Assembly: GCA_964528155.1 (NCBI GenBank)
Contig: CAZGRL010000012.1
Span: forward strand, 1-64,000
Reading direction: 5' to 3'
DNA length: 64,000 nt
Source: G001797105 sp964528155
GTDB lineage: Bacteria > Chloroflexota > Anaerolineae > Anaerolineales > E44-bin32
Made by a program: the position numbers and the translations under genes. The notes under the pieces were generated by a model. It did not search any database and was not told the DNA's origin. It saw nothing but the letters and a program-made list of their open reading frames with translations. Below, piece after piece: positions 44,026 through 53,108 of the stretch. Each line of letters begins with the position of its first letter. The stretch's first letter is position 1.

Positions 44026-44397
44026 ATGGCAACGACTGAAGAACGACTTCGGATACTCAAACTGATCGAAGAAGGCAAGATCACGGCTGAGGAGGGGGCG
44101 CGTCTGCTGGCGGCTCTCAACAAGAGCTCACGGCGGCAAGCAACCAGCAGCGAGATCGATTCGCGCTGGTTGCGCGTGAGGGTCACAGACCTGCGCAGCG
44201 GGAAACCGGCTGTGAATGTCAACCTGCCGTTGAGCCTAGTGAACGTCGGTCTGCGGGTCGGAGCGCGCTTTGTCCCCGATGTCGAGGGGATAGACCTGAC
44301 GAGCGTGGCGTCGGCCTTGCAGCAGGGCGTCACCGGCAAGATCATGGATGTTGTTGACGAAGACGAAGGACAGCGAGTGGAGATCTACGTGGAGTGA
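44026..44397 (+). CDS. SHOCT-like domain protein
   Basis: 123 residues. The N-terminus (RLRILKLIEEGKITAEEGARLLAAL) is the helical motif shared with the DUF2089-type and adhesin-like genes to the left. The rest is a compact alpha/beta segment (RWLRVRVTDLRSGKPAVNVN, then LPLSLVNVGLRVGARFVPD) without known function. ATG start; the ribosome site is weak. With the other two genes it forms a recurring set, probably for envelope stress; that is inference. Confidence 0.75.
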   Translation: MATTEERLRILKLIEEGKITAEEGARLLAALNKSSRRQATSSEIDSRWLRVRVTDLRSGKPAVNVNLPLSLVNVGLRVGARFVPDVEGIDLTSVASALQQGVTGKIMDVVDEDEGQRVEIYVE

Positions 44398-44523
44398 CGG
44401 CGTCAGCGAGAATGGCGGGCGTCACCCTTCTCCCGATCGCCGGCCACACTCTGACCATCTCCCAACTTCGTCCGCTCGCACGGCTTGAGATCGTGTCGTC
44501 GGAATTGACCTTAGGAGGCTGAA

Positions 44524-44931
44524 ATGCAGCGTTTTATCCTTCGTTGGGCGATCAACGCCGCCGCGCTGTACGTCGCGGTTGGAACGGGATGGATCGCCGG
44601 GATACGAGCCGAGAACACGACCTGGTGGGCGATCCTGATCCTGGCGCTGATCTTCGGCGCCGTGAATGCGCTCGTCAGACCGTTGTTGAAGTTCCTGACA
44701 TGCCCATTGATCCTGGTCACCCTTGGATTGTTCACGCTAGTGATCAATACCGCTCTCTTCGTCCTGACCGGGTGGCTGGGTACGTATTTCAACATCGGCT
44801 TTGTCATCGACGCCCCGTGGCCGTCGTGGCAGTTCGTGTGGATCGCCTTCCTCGGAGGGATCGTCGTCGGCATCGTCAGCGCCCTGCTGACGCTGGTGTT
44901 GCGAGATGAACTCCGCCCGCGGAGAGGCTAG
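44524..44931 (+). CDS. Holin-IV-superfamily (PF04020-like) small membrane protein
   Basis: 135 residues, four membrane helices. The pattern INAAALYVAVGTGWIAGI, NALVRPLLKFLTCPLILVTLG and LGGIVVGIVSALLTLVLRDE matches the mycobacterial four-helix superfamily IV. AGGAGG lies just before the ATG. The hallmark Gly-rich loops are present. It is not evidence of a phage; such proteins are chromosomal in many bacteria. Confidence 0.85.
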   Translation: MQRFILRWAINAAALYVAVGTGWIAGIRAENTTWWAILILALIFGAVNALVRPLLKFLTCPLILVTLGLFTLVINTALFVLTGWLGTYFNIGFVIDAPWPSWQFVWIAFLGGIVVGIVSALLTLVLRDELRPRRG

Positions 44932-44951
44932 CCGCGAAATCTGCTCAAAGC

Positions 44952-45016
44952 GGCAAGAGTCTCATAGAAGGAGGGGGGCGGCGCAGCCGCCCCCCTCCTT
45001 CTATGAGACTCTTGCC
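44952..45016. repeat. Long perfect hairpin H3 (31-bp stem, 3-nt loop)
   Basis: 44952-44982 is the exact complement of 44986-45016; loop GCA; centre GGGCGGC-GCA-GCCGCCC. It lies 20 bases past the stop of the holin-IV-like gene. Confidence 0.96.
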
Positions 45017-45306
45017 ACTCACCCGGTGTGGATTCGCAACAGGCAGACGGAGTCTTGAGCCGGGGGAGGGGGGAAAACGGGGTGCGGGCATTGCGGCTCA
45101 CGTGTGGGTGGGCAATGCACGTGCATACAAGTCGCATGTTGCTGAGGTGCATTCTGAAGCCCGCGCTCAAGGGGACCGATCGCCCCGCATGATCTTAGCG
45201 GGGAAAACGGGCTTTCGACCTTCCCCTCCCTCCACGGTCAGGCCGCGCCAACGAGCAAGAGCGAGCCCATCAAGGCCGGAGCTACCACCGGGCCGACTTG
45301 TAGGGT
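45017..45306. other. Intergenic stretch without a recognisable gene
   Basis: About 290 bases, G-rich in the first part, between hairpin H3 and the Rossmann protein gene. No conserved ORF or strong promoter was found. Confidence 0.5.
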
Positions 45307-47046
45307 ATGCTGGACGCGTCCGTGACATCTCTCGCCAGGAGCAAGCAAACCGTGGACATCCGGGGCAAGAATGTTCTCGTCTTGGGGGGATATGGGCTGG
45401 TTGGGATGGCGGTTTGTCGGGAGATCCTGCGCCACGATCCGCAGCGGCTGGTCGTCGGCTCACTCCGTCGCTCCGAGGCGGAAGAAGCGGTCGACATCCT
45501 TCGTCGGGCGCACCCCCATTCGAAGGCGGAGATCCTTCCGGCTTGGGGCGACCTACTGTTGCGGGCGGAGTGGCAGTCGGCTCCGGAGGGAGTACACCCG
45601 CGGACGGCAGTTCTGGCCGACGTCGAGCGGCGGCGACGGCTGGTCGCCGACATCCTTGACGAGCTGGACCCCGAGATCCTGGAGGCGTCCCTGCTGTTCC
45701 AACTCATCCTCGGTCGCACGGAGGGGCTCGGGGGGAAGCCGGCTCAGATCGTGATCGATTGTGTAAACACGGCGACAGCCGTCGCCTACCAGAACGTCTT
45801 CCAGACAGCGATCCAACTGGAGGGGCGTATCCGCAAGGGGGAGGAGACGGATTGGCCGGAGCAGGTCGAGCGGCTGCTGAGCTCGCTCTACATCCCGCAA
45901 CTGGTCCGGCACATGCAAATCTACTATGAGGCCATGTTGCAGGCCGGCACCAGCGCATTCATCAAGGTTGGAACGAGTGGGACCGGCGGAATGGGTTTCA
46001 ACATCCCGTACACTCACGGGGAGGAGAGGCCATCGCGCGTGCTGCTCTCGAAATCGGCCGTCGCCGGCGCGCAAACCATGCTGACCTTTCTGCTGGCCCG
46101 TACGCCCGGAGGTCCACAGATCGTCAAGGAGATCAAACCGACCGCCGCTATCGCATGGAAGGAGATTGGCTTTGGGCCGATCCGACGCGGCGGGAGGGCG
46201 ATGACACTCTACGATTGCCTTCCTGATGAAGCCTGCAAGGTTTCCGACCCGGGCGCGCTGGAGCCGCAGGGCGACTTTGGACGCGAGACCGGTGCAGTGC
46301 TGGAATCGGTGTACATCGATACCGGTGAAAACGGACTGTTCGCCGCCGAGGAGTTCTCTGCCATTACCACTCTGGGACAGATGGAATTCGTCACCCCGGA
46401 GGAGATCGCTGCAGACGTTGTGACTGAGATCCGCGGTGGCAACACCGGTAAAGACGTCATCGCCGGCATCGATGCCACGGTGATGGGGCCTTCGTACAGG
46501 GCCGGCTATCTGCGCCAGGCTGCGCTCGACCGTCTGAGTCAATTGCAGCGCGAACACGGCGTTGACTCGGTTGCCTTTGAGATCCTGGGACCACCAAGGC
46601 TCTCCAAGCTGCTCTTTGAGACCTACCTACTTAAGAGAAACTGCGGGCGAATACCAAATGTGCTGAACCACGCCCCGGACGAGTTGTCACGAATGCTCCT
46701 GAAAGACCTGACCGAGAACGCGGGTCTGCGTCAACACATCCTGTCCACTGGCATTCCGATTCTCATGCCCGACGGCGCACACTTGATGCGCGGGCCGGTG
46801 ATCAAGTCGGGCGACAGTGAGCATGGCTGGGTCGATCTGAGCCCGGCGAACATGAGCCGCTGGCAGGAGCGAGCGACGGCACTTCACGCGGCCATTCAGG
46901 CCGCGCGGGGCTCAGACTCCAGCTCACGCTTCGACCGGAGCTATCGGTCGATGCGAACCTGGTCGGATGACGACAGCTTCGACGTTGGCGAGGTTGCCGG
47001 CTGGCTCTTCAACATTGAAGAGCAAGGTCGGAGGGGAAAAGACTAG
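45307..47046 (+). CDS. Large Rossmann-fold protein of unknown function
   Basis: 579 residues. The N-terminus (about 16-35) is a nucleotide-binding Rossmann motif, VLVLGGYGLVGMAVCREIL. The rest is long and compact, with AFIKVGTSGTGGMGFNIPYTH, LLSKSAVAGAQTMLTFLLAR and PILMPDGAHLMRGPVI as conserved-looking stretches. It resembles short-chain-dehydrogenase or saccharopine-dehydrogenase-like proteins at the N-terminus only; the reaction is not known. An alternative GTG start lies at 45352, with CAGGAG ten bases before it. Confidence 0.7.
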   Translation: MLDASVTSLARSKQTVDIRGKNVLVLGGYGLVGMAVCREILRHDPQRLVVGSLRRSEAEEAVDILRRAHPHSKAEILPAWGDLLLRAEWQSAPEGVHPRTAVLADVERRRRLVADILDELDPEILEASLLFQLILGRTEGLGGKPAQIVIDCVNTATAVAYQNVFQTAIQLEGRIRKGEETDWPEQVERLLSSLYIPQLVRHMQIYYEAMLQAGTSAFIKVGTSGTGGMGFNIPYTHGEERPSRVLLSKSAVAGAQTMLTFLLARTPGGPQIVKEIKPTAAIAWKEIGFGPIRRGGRAMTLYDCLPDEACKVSDPGALEPQGDFGRETGAVLESVYIDTGENGLFAAEEFSAITTLGQMEFVTPEEIAADVVTEIRGGNTGKDVIAGIDATVMGPSYRAGYLRQAALDRLSQLQREHGVDSVAFEILGPPRLSKLLFETYLLKRNCGRIPNVLNHAPDELSRMLLKDLTENAGLRQHILSTGIPILMPDGAHLMRGPVIKSGDSEHGWVDLSPANMSRWQERATALHAAIQAARGSDSSSRFDRSYRSMRTWSDDDSFDVGEVAGWLFNIEEQGRRGKD

Positions 47047-47270
47047 GGTGGCAGGCCGAACGGCCGCCCGGCACCCGAACCCCAGGGGTGGACGAGAGAC
47101 CGTCGGGTTCCGGGCTTCGTTCGCATCGATTTGGTATTGGGAACTCCGGAATCAGGGAGGATCCAGGCGAGGCCGCGCTCGCCGCGCGGCGTGGCGGGCG
47201 ACATCGCTCCAGCCAAGGCCAGGGTCTGGCATCGCCTGTTCCCAGTACAAATGGCCCCCGGCAGGCGGCG

Positions 47271-47298
47271 TTGCCGGGCTATCCCCTTGTGCTATACT
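47271..47298 (+). promoter_or_regulatory. Promoter for threonine synthase, leaderless or nearly so
   Basis: TTGCCG, 16 bases, TATACT, with TG one base before the -10. The expected transcription start near 47305 is within two bases of the GTG start codon of the gene, so the mRNA probably has no ribosome site. Confidence 0.6.
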
Positions 47299-47306
47299 GC
47301 GCAAAA

Positions 47307-48464
47307 GTGAGCGCCTTGATCGGCCTGGAATGCCCTGAATGCGGGGGCACGTTTGATGCCGAACGGCTGCAGACGGTGTGTGAGGCATGCGATTCGCCGC
47401 TGCTGGCCCGCTACGATCTGACGCGGCTAAGTAAGACTCTCACACGAGATCAACTTGCCCTCCGGCCCGCCGGGCTCTGGCGATGGAAAGAGCTTCTTCC
47501 AGTTCGGGATCCCGTCTTTCGGCTGAGCCTGGGCGAAGGCGATACCCCTTTGCTGCCCACTAACCGGATTGCCGACGACCTGGGGCTGACGAAAGTCCTG
47601 GTCAAGGACGAAGGGGTGAACCCTTCGGGATCGTTCAAGGCACGCGGCCTGAGCGTGGCTGTGGCGCGGGAATCTGAGCTGGGCGCGGACGAGTTCGACA
47701 TACCGACCGCCGGCAATGCCGGCGGTGCGCTGGCGATGTACGCCGCGCGGCATCGCCGAAAGGCGCACGTCTTCATGCCGGCCGACGCCCCGCGACCCAA
47801 TCAGCTTGAAGTGCGCGCAGCCGGTGCTGATCTGCATATGGTCGACGGCTTGATCGATGAGGCAGGTCGTCAGGCGGCGAAGGCCGTCGAGATATCGGGC
47901 TGGTTCAACATGTCGACGTTCCGCGAGCCTTATCGGGTCGAGGGCAAGAAGACGATGGGGCTCGAGCTGGCTGAGGCTTTCGATTGGGATCTGCCCGAAG
48001 TGATCGTGTACCCGACCGGTGGCGGGACAGGGCTTGTCGGAATGTGGAAGGCTTTCGATGAGCTCGAGGACCTGGGTTGGATAGACGGACGGCGGCCGAG
48101 GTTGATCGCCGTCCAGGCTGCCGGGTGCGCGCCGGTGGTGCGGGCCTTTGAGACTGGGGCGGATCGCATGGAAGCGTGGGAAGTCGCGGTGACCCGGGCA
48201 GCCGGGCTGCGAGTCCCAAAACCCTATGCGGATCGGTTGATCTTGCGAGCATTGCGCGAATCAGATGGGCTGGCCGTTCGCGTCACGGAGCAAGCCATTG
48301 AAGTGGCAGAGCGAGACCTGGCGCGTCAGGAAGGGATCCTGGCCTGCCCGGAAGGCGCGGCCACCCTGGCTGGATTGCGTGAGTTGGTGGCTCGTGGCGA
48401 AGTCGGCCCGGAAGACCGAGTAGTGCTTTTCAACACCGGAAGCGGACTGAAGTATCTGCAATGA
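47307..48464 (+). CDS. thrC: Threonine synthase
   Basis: PLP enzyme of 385 residues that converts O-phosphohomoserine to threonine. A zinc-ribbon-like N-terminus (CPECGG, CEACDS) is followed by the PLP lysine in NPSGSFKARGLS and the phosphate-binding PTGGGTGLVGMWKAF. The frame extends back to 47088 with unsuitable composition. The GTG at 47307 fits the N-terminus of such proteins and the promoter. It overlaps the kinase gene by four bases, ATGA. The related threonine dehydratase is unlikely because of the zinc ribbon. Confidence 0.9.
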   Translation: MSALIGLECPECGGTFDAERLQTVCEACDSPLLARYDLTRLSKTLTRDQLALRPAGLWRWKELLPVRDPVFRLSLGEGDTPLLPTNRIADDLGLTKVLVKDEGVNPSGSFKARGLSVAVARESELGADEFDIPTAGNAGGALAMYAARHRRKAHVFMPADAPRPNQLEVRAAGADLHMVDGLIDEAGRQAAKAVEISGWFNMSTFREPYRVEGKKTMGLELAEAFDWDLPEVIVYPTGGGTGLVGMWKAFDELEDLGWIDGRRPRLIAVQAAGCAPVVRAFETGADRMEAWEVAVTRAAGLRVPKPYADRLILRALRESDGLAVRVTEQAIEVAERDLARQEGILACPEGAATLAGLRELVARGEVGPEDRVVLFNTGSGLKYLQ

Positions 48465-51056
48465 CCGCTAATCGCCCTGCGAAGGAAAGAACCCGAGCTT
48501 CCCTTGAGCTGCTGTATGCCATCAGCCGGGAACTGGCGGCGCAGCTCGATTTGCGTGAGGTCCTCAAGCGCGTCCTCCAGCTGACCATGGCTAACGTCAA
48601 CGCGCCCAGCGGAAGCATCATCGTGCTGGATGAGCGAGGCGAGGTCAGTGAGGGGGCGCTGGCGTACGATGGGAAAGTCCACGAGCACACGGCGCAACAG
48701 CTGACCGACACGTACGAGCGAGGGTTGGCTGGTTGGGTTGTCGAGCATCGCCAGGCTGCCCTGATTTCCAGCACACGCGACGACCCTCGCTGGCTGCGGC
48801 GACCGGATCAGCAAAGCGACGGCGATTCGCGTTCTGCCATCAGTGTGCCGTTGATCGCGCGCGATCGTGTTGTGGGTGTGCTTACCCTGGTCCATCCGCA
48901 GGCGCGCCACTTCAATGAAGATGACCTGGCCTTGCTCAAAGCGATCGCCGATCAGGCGGGCGTCGCAGTCGAGACCGCCCGATTGTTCGCCGCCGAGCAG
49001 GAGCGACAGCGCTTCGCTTCCACCCTGCAGGAAATCGCCCGGGCCGTCAGTTCGACGCTCGAACCGGCTCAGGTTTTCGATCAGGTACTCGAGCAGCTCA
49101 AGCGTGTCGTTGAATACGACAGTGCGAGCATCTTCCTGATCGACGGCGATCGGATGCGGCTTGCCGCGGCACGCGGTTTTAGGAATGAAGGGGCGTTGAT
49201 CGGCCTCACCGTCCCGGTCGACTACGGTCACATGGGTGTGAGCGTGCTATCGACCGATCGACCTGCGCTGGCCGTCGACGCTCAGATCGAACCGAGCTGG
49301 GTGAGACTCGACTCCCTGCCTGAGTCCGAGATGATCCGAGGCTGGATCGGTGTCCCGCTCGTGGTTCGCGACCATGTCGTCGGGCTTCTCAACGTCGACA
49401 GCCACACCGTCGGCGCATACGGTACGAAAGAGCTGGAAGTCGTTTCAGCGTTTGCCTATCACGCCGCGACCGCCGTGGCCAACGCCCAACTCTTCTCCGA
49501 GAGTCAGCAGCGCGTCGAGGCGATGGTGGCGCTCGCCGAGGCGGCAAGCGTGGTCACGGCGACGCTGAACCTGGATGAAGTCTTGCAGCGAATCCTGGTC
49601 CAGACGACTCGCGGGATGCAGGTGGAAGTCGCCTGCCTGGCCATGGCTAACGAATCGACGCGCGAGCTGGAATATCGGGTGACCGTCGGCAGCGATGCTC
49701 GCGACGTGATCGACGCGGACAGGCCGGCCGAAGGCGGAATCGCCGGGCGCGTGATGGAGAAAGGTGAAGTCCTTGTCATCGCCGATCCGGAGAGTGATCC
49801 GGAGGGTTTCCGCGAGCTGGACCAACTGACCGGGGTGAAGATCACCTCCCTGGCTTGCGCTCCTATCCGCATTCAGGGGAAGATCGTCGGAGTGCTGGAA
49901 GCCCTGAACCCGGCCCAGGGCGAGTTCCTCCCGTCCCAGCTTGATCTGTTGACGGGGATCGCCGGGCTGGCCGGGACCGCCATCGCCCACGCTCAGCTCT
50001 TCGCCGAAACCAAAGCGGCTCGAGAGAGGTATGCCAGTCTGTTCGAGGCCAGCATCGACCCGATCTTGATCACCGATCTTGACGGGATTATCACCGACAC
50101 CAATCAGCGCGCTCTGGACGTGCTCGGGTATCCACAAGACAAGCTCATTGGCCATTCCGTCCTGGCCCTGCACGTGCCGGATCCCGGGGGTTTGCCGGAG
50201 CGCCTCGATCAGTTGGAGCCGAACGAGACCCTCTCGTACGACGGGCGGGCGAATCATATGNNNNNNNNNNATGGAGGGCAAGCAGGTTCCGGTCGAGGTG
50301 CATCTGAAACGGATCGACATCGAGCGCCAGCCTCTGCTTCAATGGATCATGCGCGACATCTCGGAACGACTGGCGCTGGACGAACTTCGGACGGATCTGA
50401 CCTCGATGATCTTCCATGACCTCCGTTCACCATTGGGGAATATCATCTCGAGTCTTGAGGTCCTTCAGATGACCTTGCCGAAGGACGACGAAACGATGCA
50501 GTCCGTTCTATCGATCGCCAATCGCTCCAGTCGACGGCTATCTCGCCTTATTGACTCACTTCTCGATCTGGGTCAGCTCGAAGCCGGTCAGGCAGTGTTG
50601 AACAAGACCTCGGCCTCGCTGCGAGCCCTGATCGTCGAGGGAGTTGAGGAGGTACATCCGGTCGCTGAGGCCAAGGGGCTGCAGCTTCAGTTCCGCCTGG
50701 CCCAGCCCGAACTGCCGAATATCGAGATGGATGTCGACATGGTTCGGCGGATCGTGATCAACCTTCTCGAGAACGCCATCAAGTACACGCGCTCCGGGGG
50801 TCGGATCACCATCACGGCTGCCGCTGTAGATGGGGAAGTCAGCGTCAGTGTCACCGATACCGGGCCGGGGATCGCGCCCAGAGATCAGAAGGTTATCTTC
50901 AGCAAATTCGCCAGGGTGCAGCATGAAGGCGGGCCCAAGGGCCTGGGGCTGGGCCTGGCCTTCTGTCGCCTGGCTGTGGAGGCCCACGGGGGCCGCATCA
51001 CGGTCGACAGCGAAGAGGGGAAGGGATCCACTTTCACTTTCACCCTGCCTCTCTAG
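48461..51056 (+). CDS. Sensor histidine kinase with GAF and PAS domains, interrupted by a sequence gap
   Basis: Cytoplasmic sensor kinase of about 860 residues. The first part has three GAF domains (about 15-170, 190-345, 360-510), then PAS (about 525-610), then HisKA with the phosphorylated His in SMIFHDLRSPLGNII, and HATPase with INLLENAIKYTRSGG, VTDTGPGIAP and GLGLGLAFCRLAVEAHGG. The run of ten N (50261-50270) falls inside PAS; the frame changes across it, so the real gap length is unknown. Before and after it the protein reads as one gene. No response regulator is next to it. It overlaps thrC by four bases. Confidence 0.9.
50261..50270. other. Assembly gap (ten N)
   Basis: A placeholder gap of unknown true length within the PAS domain of the sensor kinase. 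Confidence 0.99.
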
Positions 51057-51108
51057 TCTCCGCATATCCCACTCTCAGCCAGTTTCCAAGACGCTTCCCA
51101 GTCCGATC

Positions 51109-51137
51109 TTGACGGTGATATCGTAGAATGATATCGT
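51109..51137 (+). promoter_or_regulatory. hicAB promoter with repeated operator
   Basis: TTGACG, 17 bases, TATCGT. TGATATCGT occurs twice, at 51117-51125 and 51129-51137, covering the spacer and -10, as expected for an antitoxin binding site. The expected start of transcription (about 51144) is the GTG of hicA, so that message is leaderless. Confidence 0.6.
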
Positions 51138-51143
51138 CGAACT

Positions 51144-51405
51144 GTGAGGCGGAAGCACCAACGCACCCTGGAAGCGATCTGTGATGAGCCGATACGGTCG
51201 GGGCTGGCCTGGCAAGACATAGAAAGTCTCTTGATCGCAGTTGGCGCCGAGGTTTCTGAAGGCAGGGGATCGAGGTTGAGGGTGGCGCTCCACGGTGTTC
51301 GGGCCGTTTTTCACCGGCCTCATTCTGCCAGGGAGGCCAGCAAGGCCATGGTGCGCCCAGACCGGGTGTACCCGGATTCTTGCTGCGACCCACGCGGGAA
51401 GATAG
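51144..51405 (+). pseudogene. hicA: HicA-type toxin, frameshifted near its C-terminus
   Basis: RNase toxin of a type II toxin-antitoxin pair. Residues 1-70 in the frame starting at GTG 51144 match HicA of the Lys-His-x-x-Thr-Leu class (KHQRTLEAICDEPIRSG, WQDIESLLIAVGAEVSEGRG, VRAVFHRPH). After about 51365 the frame runs into hairpin H4. Removing one base (for example T at 51369) restores DRVTRILAATHAGR and a TAG at 51403-51405, giving 86 residues, the normal length. So this is either a dead toxin or a sequencing error. The stop coincides with the first bases of H4. Confidence 0.8.
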
Positions 51406-51458
51406 GCTATTTTGAGTTTGTTGGCCGGCGGAGCCGTCCAATAAACTCAAAATAGCCT
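51404..51458. repeat. Long hairpin H4 (26-bp stem, 3-nt loop), at the hicA stop
   Basis: 51404-51429 pairs with 51433-51458 at 24 of 26 positions (one G-T, one mismatch), loop GGA, centre GGC-GGA-GCC. It begins at the stop codon of hicA and separates it from hicB. Confidence 0.93.
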
Positions 51459-51539
51459 GAACTGTTGGTTGGCTGCAAGATGTCGCCGGGTACATCCCTC
51501 AGTAAGTTGATTCTTGGCTGAAGCAGGAGTGGAGCGATA

Positions 51540-51890
51540 ATGGAATATCATGGTTATGTTGCCAGGATTGAATTCGATGAGGATACGGACACCTTCCATG
51601 GAGAGGTGGTCAATCTTCGAGATGTAGTCACATTCGAAGGCAAGTCAGTGACGCAATTGCGGAAGGCTATGCGAGAATCGGTGGAGGAATACCTGACGTT
51701 CTGTCAGGAGCGGGGCGAAGAGCCCGAGAAACCCTTTTCGGGCCGAATCCTTGTGCGGGTTGATCCGACACTCCATCGTGCGATCTATGTGCGCTCGAAG
51801 GAAGAGGACAAGAGCCTGAACAGCTGGATAGCCGAGAAACTAGGCGACGCGATGGAGGACGAATTGGAAAAGTCGAAGGCGAAGGGATAA
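51540..51890 (+). CDS. hicB: HicB-family antitoxin
   Basis: 116 residues. The N-terminal degraded-RNase-H part (YHGYVARIEFDEDTDTFHGEV then VTFEGKSVTQLRKAMRES) and the ribbon-helix-helix C-terminus (GRILVRVDPTLHRAIYV then KSLNSWIAEKLGDA) are both typical. It neutralises HicA and represses its own operon. The normal order (toxin first) is kept, but 134 bases and a hairpin separate it from hicA instead of the usual few bases. AGGAG lies nine bases before the ATG. Confidence 0.93.
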   Translation: MEYHGYVARIEFDEDTDTFHGEVVNLRDVVTFEGKSVTQLRKAMRESVEEYLTFCQERGEEPEKPFSGRILVRVDPTLHRAIYVRSKEEDKSLNSWIAEKLGDAMEDELEKSKAKG

Positions 51891-52171
51891 GGCTGATCCA
51901 CCGTCGTAACCACGGGAGTGCGCCGGGAGAGCTCTCGGGTTTAGATGGCCAGACGCTACCCAGGCGCGAGTTTCTGGTGAGAGGCGGGCTGCTGTGCCAC
52001 ATGGGTCGCAGCCAGAGGGATTTCTCGGGCTAAGTTTCGACGTCGTCCATTCCGGATGAGGGCCTCCCTCGGCGGCCGGGGAGCGAACGAGAGGCACGGT
52101 CGTGCAGGCCGAGAGAACGATTTCGAGCGCCGCACAGCGCCGATCGCCCAATCATCCCCGCAGGAGTGAAC
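51891..52171. other. Intergenic stretch without a recognisable gene
   Basis: About 280 bases after hicB. Nothing beyond a CAGGAG ribosome site before the next gene was recognised. Confidence 0.5.
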
Positions 52172-53002
52172 ATGCGAGAGATTGTTTGTGGGGTACTCAT
52201 CGAAGACAAATACCCTGGAGTTATCGTCGGAGCGATCGCTTCGGAAGAAGGGTCGCTCCTGGTGGACTGCCCGATCCGGGTGGAGGATGCTCGCGAATGG
52301 GTCTCCCGGTTGTCCGACTTTGGACGACCGCGCTACGTGGCGCTGCTGGACGCCTACCCCGACCGGGTACTTGGAGCGCGGGCCCTCGATCTGCCTTCGA
52401 TCGCCCACGACGAGACCCGCCTCACGATGGCCACCTGGCCGGACACGTTCAAAGGGGCGGCGCACCCGATCGGAGCCGAAGCCGACCGCTTGAAGAGGAT
52501 CACCGGTGTGACCAAAGCCGTGCCCGAGGTATCCTTCTCGGATGAGCTCGAGCTCTATCTGGGCGATCGCCTCATCGAGTTCTGGCATCGGCCAGGCCCA
52601 ATGGCTGGTTCGATGTGGGTCGTCTTCCACGATTCGGGCGTCGCATTCATTGGCGATACTGTCAGCGTCAGCGAGCCGCCCTATCTGGGTGAGGCAGATA
52701 TCGACGCATGGTTGGAAAGCCTGGACGACCTGCGTGGACTGCAAGGCTACAAACTCATCACATCGCATGATGGATTGATCAAAGCCTCCGACGTGAATGC
52801 GATGGGACGTTTCTTGCGCAAGATCCCCGTTCGGCTGGCGCGCATGGCTGATCGCAGCCAGCCGCTCGAAGCGGCACCGACGCTGGCATCCAGGCTGATG
52901 CAGGGAATGAAGGTGGCCTCAAGCCGGCGTGAACAGGCCGTGTTTCGGCTGGAGTGCGGACTGGTCCGACTCTATCGACGAACCTACGGCGCCGACGGCT
53001 GA
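52172..53002 (+). CDS. Degenerate metallo-beta-lactamase-fold protein
   Basis: 276 residues with the layout of the metallo-beta-lactamase fold: GSLLVDCPIRVEDAREW, then a strand, HRPGPMAGSMWVVF (matching the HTPGHTPGS strand) and GVAFIGDTVSV. However, the expected HxHxDH zinc motif is replaced by LLDAYPDRVLG, so the zinc site appears lost. It may bind a ligand or act as a scaffold. AGGAG lies five bases before the ATG. Confidence 0.72.
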   Translation: MREIVCGVLIEDKYPGVIVGAIASEEGSLLVDCPIRVEDAREWVSRLSDFGRPRYVALLDAYPDRVLGARALDLPSIAHDETRLTMATWPDTFKGAAHPIGAEADRLKRITGVTKAVPEVSFSDELELYLGDRLIEFWHRPGPMAGSMWVVFHDSGVAFIGDTVSVSEPPYLGEADIDAWLESLDDLRGLQGYKLITSHDGLIKASDVNAMGRFLRKIPVRLARMADRSQPLEAAPTLASRLMQGMKVASSRREQAVFRLECGLVRLYRRTYGADG

Positions 53003-53108
53003 GGCTGAAGGCGGCCGGATTCGGAGAGCGCCCCGCCAATGTCTGGTCGCATCAAACGCGGACACACCCCGGCCTACTCCACTGCCGATTCTCGACACGC
53101 TTGGACAA

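Noticed and set aside
44524..44931. Holin-like gene as sign of a prophage
   Set aside because: The family is chromosomal in many bacteria, and no other phage genes are in the window.
45553..46557. A 334-codon minus-strand frame
   Set aside because: Antisense of the Rossmann protein; frequent in high-GC DNA.
51404..51458. H4 (and the other long hairpins) as integron attC sites
   Set aside because: attC sites have conserved 7-bp core boxes and bulges and a longer loop; none is seen, and there is no integrase gene.
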